Source: Thermoplasmata archaeon
GTDB taxonomy: Archaea > Thermoplasmatota > Thermoplasmata > Thermoplasmatales > GCA-001856825
Direction: 5' to 3'
Length of the DNA: 8,683 nt
Assembly (NCBI GenBank): GCA_021792355.1
Contig: JAJYUV010000040.1
Location: 1 to 8,683 of the forward strand
Position 1 is the stretch's first letter. Every line of letters begins with the position of its first letter. Below, in pieces: positions 6,243-8,683 of this stretch. Both the position numbers and the translations under genes were made by a program. The notes below the pieces were generated by a model that saw only the letters and a list, made by a program, of their open reading frames with translations, ran no database searches and was not told where the DNA came from.

Positions 6243-6892
6243 AAGATCGAACTCATTATATCCTTCATTCTTTCGAATTCAATCTGACCTTCTGCAGTCT
6301 CCTTGCCCCTAGAAAGTGAAGCATAGGTGAAGGGTGCTCCCATTAGCGGGCCCACAAGTCGGCTGATCCTTCCTTTCTCCCCCATTGCCACAACAACTGT
6401 ATTTTCCAGATGACCTAGAAGACCGATGAGTCTGGCAGTATCTGAAAGTGTATTTGCCTTGCATGCGATCTTGAGTATGTCTCCCCCCATCCACGTGAAT
6501 TTCTTTGCAATGTTGAGAAGGAACTCATCTTGAGGCGTCAGTCTTTGATTGTGGTAGGACAAGATCACCTTGCATCCATTTCTTCTTGCTTCTCTGATAA
6601 TCTTCTCCCTGTACCATTTCTTTGCGTCAATCTCTATGTCCACGTACGCTGCTCCGGATTTTATTGCCTCCAACATGAGTCTCATTCTATCTTCGTCTTT
6701 CAGTTTTCCAGCCCTGCACGTTGCAATCATCTGAGCACGAACAGAGAATATCTCCCTGATTTCTTCGGGCGTGAAATTCACCCCGTCAAGCCTTATCTCT
6801 GCCATTTCCAATCCTTTTGTCTCCTCCAGAATTTCAGGAACCGATAACCCAGAAATGCTCACACATATCTTTGAAACTATTGCTTTTTTCAC
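6239..6892 (-). CDS. aroD: 3-Dehydroquinate dehydratase, type I (AroD)
   Basis: AroD dehydrates 3-dehydroquinate to 3-dehydroshikimate through a Schiff base. Class I motifs are in order: EIRLD (substrate Glu/Arg), ATCRAG, YVDIEID, ILSYHNQRLTP with the catalytic His114, DILKIACKA with the Schiff-base Lys141, GRISR, and the closing EGQI. The length of 217 residues is typical of compact archaeal type I enzymes. I place the start at the GTG at 6892, not the GTG at 6898. The first makes a GTGA overlap with the aroB stop and lies 7 bases after AGGAGG (6900-6905); the second is 1 base from that site. Its own TGA overlaps aroE-aroK. Residue numbers here use the shorter start. Confidence 0.93.
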   Translation of the reverse strand: MKKAIVSKICVSISGLSVPEILEETKGLEMAEIRLDGVNFTPEEIREIFSVRAQMIATCRAGKLKDEDRMRLMLEAIKSGAAYVDIEIDAKKWYREKIIREARRNGCKVILSYHNQRLTPQDEFLLNIAKKFTWMGGDILKIACKANTLSDTARLIGLLGHLENTVVVAMGEKGRISRLVGPLMGAPFTYASLSRGKETAEGQIEFERMKDIMSSIL

Positions 6893-7920
6893 TTGCACAC
6901 CTCCTGAACCGCGTACTTCAACTCCCGCTTCTTGATCTTGTAAATAATTCCATTTCCAATCATTTCTGGCAATGCGATGTTGATTGAGTCCCCAGAGCTC
7001 TTTTTGTCCTTAGAGATAGCTTCTAAAACATCATTACCACTTATTCCTGATCTTGTCGGCAAGCCTATTGCTTTCAGAAGCTCTTCTATTCTTAAGGCTT
7101 CTGCTATGGGAAGAAACCCCTTGCGCGCTGAGAGTCGTGATTCGGCCACCATGCCAATCGCTATTGAGTAGCCATGAGGAAGACCGGCCACCTTTTCAAT
7201 AGCATGACCTACGGTGTGTCCGAAATTCAACTTCATTCTTTCTCCATTATCCGTCTCATCCTTTCCTACAACGTTTATCTTGGCTGAAATTGTCTCAGAA
7301 ACAGCATATGCAAGACTATGATCATCCAAGGACAATATGTCTGAATGATTCTCCTCCACGTACTCAAATAGTTTGCTGTTCAGGATAACCCCGCACTTGA
7401 TGACTTCCGCCATACCGGACATTAATTGATCGGACGGCAGAGTTTTCAAAAATGAAAAATCGATTAGGCAAAATTCTGGCTGCCTTACAGTTCCTATCAT
7501 GTTCTTGAATCCTCTGAAATTTACCCCATTCTTTCCACCTATGCTTGCATCTACCTGAGCAAGAAGGGTTGTTGGAGCAAACCCGAAGGGTATCCCTCTC
7601 ATGAAAGTAGAGGCCGCAAAACCTGTTACGTCAGAGACTGTTCCTCCCCCCACCCCGACGATCTTGGACGACCTGTCGACGCTGTGCTCCAAAAAATATT
7701 CGTAAATTCTTTCAACGCTTCTTAGTGTCTTTGCACTTTCGCCGGGCTCAAGGACTATCATGTCTAGGTCGTTCATTTTGTCACCGTATATTCCCAGGAC
7801 GTTTTTGTCTGTCACCAGCAAGACCTTCGTTCTACCTCTGATAGTCGAGATGAATCCTTCAAAATCCGAAAAAATCACCTTCGTAGAACCACTTTTCGCT
7901 TTGAGCTTCATGACTTTCAT
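6889..7920 (-). CDS. aroB: 3-Dehydroquinate synthase (AroB)
   Basis: AroB cyclises DAHP to 3-dehydroquinate using catalytic NAD+ and a divalent metal (Zn2+ or Co2+). Visible motifs: [13 protein letters not shown] (89-101, NAD-binding loop), [20 protein letters not shown] (109-128), [16 protein letters not shown] with metal ligand Glu172, [11 protein letters not shown] with His235 and His239, and [11 protein letters not shown] with His249. The length of 343 residues matches stand-alone bacterial and archaeal AroB proteins. The ATG at 7920 overlaps the aroF stop (ATGA) and has GGAGG 7 bases upstream; another ATG lies three codons inside. AroB with a DAHP synthase shows that the classical entry is used, not the aminosubstituted route (AroA'/AroB') of many methanogens. 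Its TGA overlaps the GTG of aroD. Confidence 0.95.
   Translation of the reverse strand: MKVMKLKAKSGSTKVIFSDFEGFISTIRGRTKVLLVTDKNVLGIYGDKMNDLDMIVLEPGESAKTLRSVERIYEYFLEHSVDRSSKIVGVGGGTVSDVTGFAASTFMRGIPFGFAPTTLLAQVDASIGGKNGVNFRGFKNMIGTVRQPEFCLIDFSFLKTLPSDQLMSGMAEVIKCGVILNSKLFEYVEENHSDILSLDDHSLAYAVSETISAKINVVGKDETDNGERMKLNFGHTVGHAIEKVAGLPHGYSIAIGMVAESRLSARKGFLPIAEALRIEELLKAIGLPTRSGISGNDVLEAISKDKKSSGDSINIALPEMIGNGIIYKIKKRELKYAVQEVCK
6900..6905 (-). promoter_or_regulatory. Strong Shine-Dalgarno site that fixes the aroD start
   Basis: AGGAGG on the minus strand, inside the 3' end of aroB, lies 7 bases before the GTG at 6892 and 1 base before the GTG at 6898. Only the former spacing is workable, so it shortens AroD by two residues. 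Confidence 0.75.
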
Positions 7921-8681
7921 ACCAATCCCTCCATGGTAGACCTGACGGTCCTAGCCTTTCTTACCAGTCCTGAAAACTGGTCGGGTGTGAGTGCCTGATC
8001 CTTATCACTAAGCGCCTGAGAGGGGTCTCTGTGCACTTCTATGATCAACCCATCTGCACCAGAAGCAACTGATGCAAGACTCATAGGTTCTATCAGGCTG
8101 ACCTTTCCGGTGCCATGAGAAGGGTCAACGATCACAGGTAGATGGGTCAGTTCCTTCAGCGCTGGTACTGCACTGAGGTCAAGGGTGTTACGAGTATATG
8201 TCTCAAATGTTCTAATGCCGCGCTCACAGAGAATTACGTCACGATTGCCTTCCTTTAATATGTATTCGGCGCTGTTCAGCCATTCTTCCAATGTTGACTG
8301 CATCCCTCTCTTCAGAAGAACAGGTTTCCTGGTCTTTCCTACTTCTTTCAGAAGAGAAAAATTTTGCATATTTCTGGCACCTACCTGTATCACGTCGACA
8401 TAGTCGCAAACCCATCTGACGTCCCTTGTATCTAATACCTCTGAGATGATCGGTAGGCCTGTTATCTCTTTGGCCTTCTCCAGAATCTTCAAGCCCTTAA
8501 GTCCCAACCCCTGAAATGAATAGGGGGATGTTCTCGGCTTGAATACCCCTCCTCTAAGCATGTCGGCTCCTGCCTGCTTAACCTTTACGGCAGTCTCCAA
8601 CAACTGTTCCTCACTTTCAACACTGCATGGTCCTCCTATGACCGTTAGCCCATTCCCAATTTCCACATCTCCTACTCTCAC
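7917..8681 (-). CDS. aroF: DAHP synthase, type I-beta, without regulatory domain (5' end may be cut)
   Basis: This enzyme condenses phosphoenolpyruvate with erythrose 4-phosphate to DAHP, the first step of the pathway. It resembles the short archaeal (Pyrococcus-type) KDO8PS-like group: GGPCSVES (16-23, metal-ligand Cys19), [17 protein letters not shown] (42-58), [27 protein letters not shown] and VDPSHGTGK. No N-terminal ferredoxin-like/ACT domain and no fused chorismate mutase is visible, so there is no obvious site for feedback control. The first usable start seen is a GTG at 8681, giving 254 residues, but the frame stays open to the window edge. Related proteins often have about ten more N-terminal residues, so the true start may lie outside. 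The TGA stop overlaps the aroB ATG. The operon promoter is not in the window. The symbol aroF is one of several in use (aroG, aroA in Bacillus). Confidence 0.93.
   Translation of the reverse strand: MRVGDVEIGNGLTVIGGPCSVESEEQLLETAVKVKQAGADMLRGGVFKPRTSPYSFQGLGLKGLKILEKAKEITGLPIISEVLDTRDVRWVCDYVDVIQVGARNMQNFSLLKEVGKTRKPVLLKRGMQSTLEEWLNSAEYILKEGNRDVILCERGIRTFETYTRNTLDLSAVPALKELTHLPVIVDPSHGTGKVSLIEPMSLASVASGADGLIIEVHRDPSQALSDKDQALTPDQFSGLVRKARTVRSTMEGLV
7928..7932 (-). promoter_or_regulatory. Shine-Dalgarno site for aroB
   Basis: GGAGG on the minus strand lies 7 bases before the aroB ATG at 7920, within the last codons of aroF. Confidence 0.7.
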
Positions 8682-8683
8682 TA

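Noticed and set aside
5671..6847. Open frames opposite or out of frame with aroE-aroK and aroD (5671-5940, 6309-6494, 6530-6847)
   Set aside because: They overlap genes with clear catalytic motifs and have no independent start signals.
1..8683. Defence system, mobile element or CRISPR array
   Set aside because: No transposase, integrase, nuclease or repeat-spacer pattern is visible; the genes are all aromatic amino acid biosynthesis enzymes.

Overview
The window carries one long, tightly packed gene cluster on the minus strand (about 8681 down to 703). It encodes a complete route from phosphoenolpyruvate and erythrose 4-phosphate to chorismate, then on to the phenylalanine and tyrosine precursors. 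Left of it lies about 700 bases of AT-rich DNA without a convincing gene. In transcription order the genes are aroF (DAHP synthase), aroB, aroD, a fused aroE-aroK, a fused aroA-aroC, pheA (chorismate mutase/prephenate dehydratase/ACT) and tyrA. The order matches the order of the chemical steps exactly. Each multidomain protein joins steps that are consecutive: 4+5, 6+7, and chorismate mutase + prephenate dehydratase.

Five of the six gene junctions are 4-base start/stop overlaps (ATGA or GTGA); the sixth, aroA-aroC to pheA, is a 19-base gap. Most starts have a purine-rich Shine-Dalgarno sequence 6-9 bases upstream. These signals move two starts relative to the longest reading frames: aroD to a GTG at 6892 and tyrA to an ATG at 1479. 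The cluster reads as one operon whose promoter lies beyond the right edge. The first gene may be cut at its 5' end.

The organism is probably an archaeon, or less likely a deep-branching thermophilic bacterium. Points in favour are a short type I-beta DAHP synthase with no regulatory domain, a type I dehydroquinase, an archaeal-looking EPSP synthase (SKSQTHR) and chorismate synthase (SGRMT), and frequent AGG/AGA and ATA codons. Thermoplasmata-like lineages that keep the classical DAHP/AroB entry would fit, but this is inference. The P-loop (bacterial-type) shikimate kinase is unusual if the host is an archaeon, since archaea typically use a GHMP-family kinase.

The most notable features are the AroA-AroC fusion, whose chorismate synthase part has no start codon of its own and whose joint sits on a run of seven G; the AroE-AroK fusion with an altered lid arginine; an altered Phe-binding motif in the PheA ACT domain; and the strict pathway-ordered layout. 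I saw no mobile element, CRISPR array, RNA gene or defence system.
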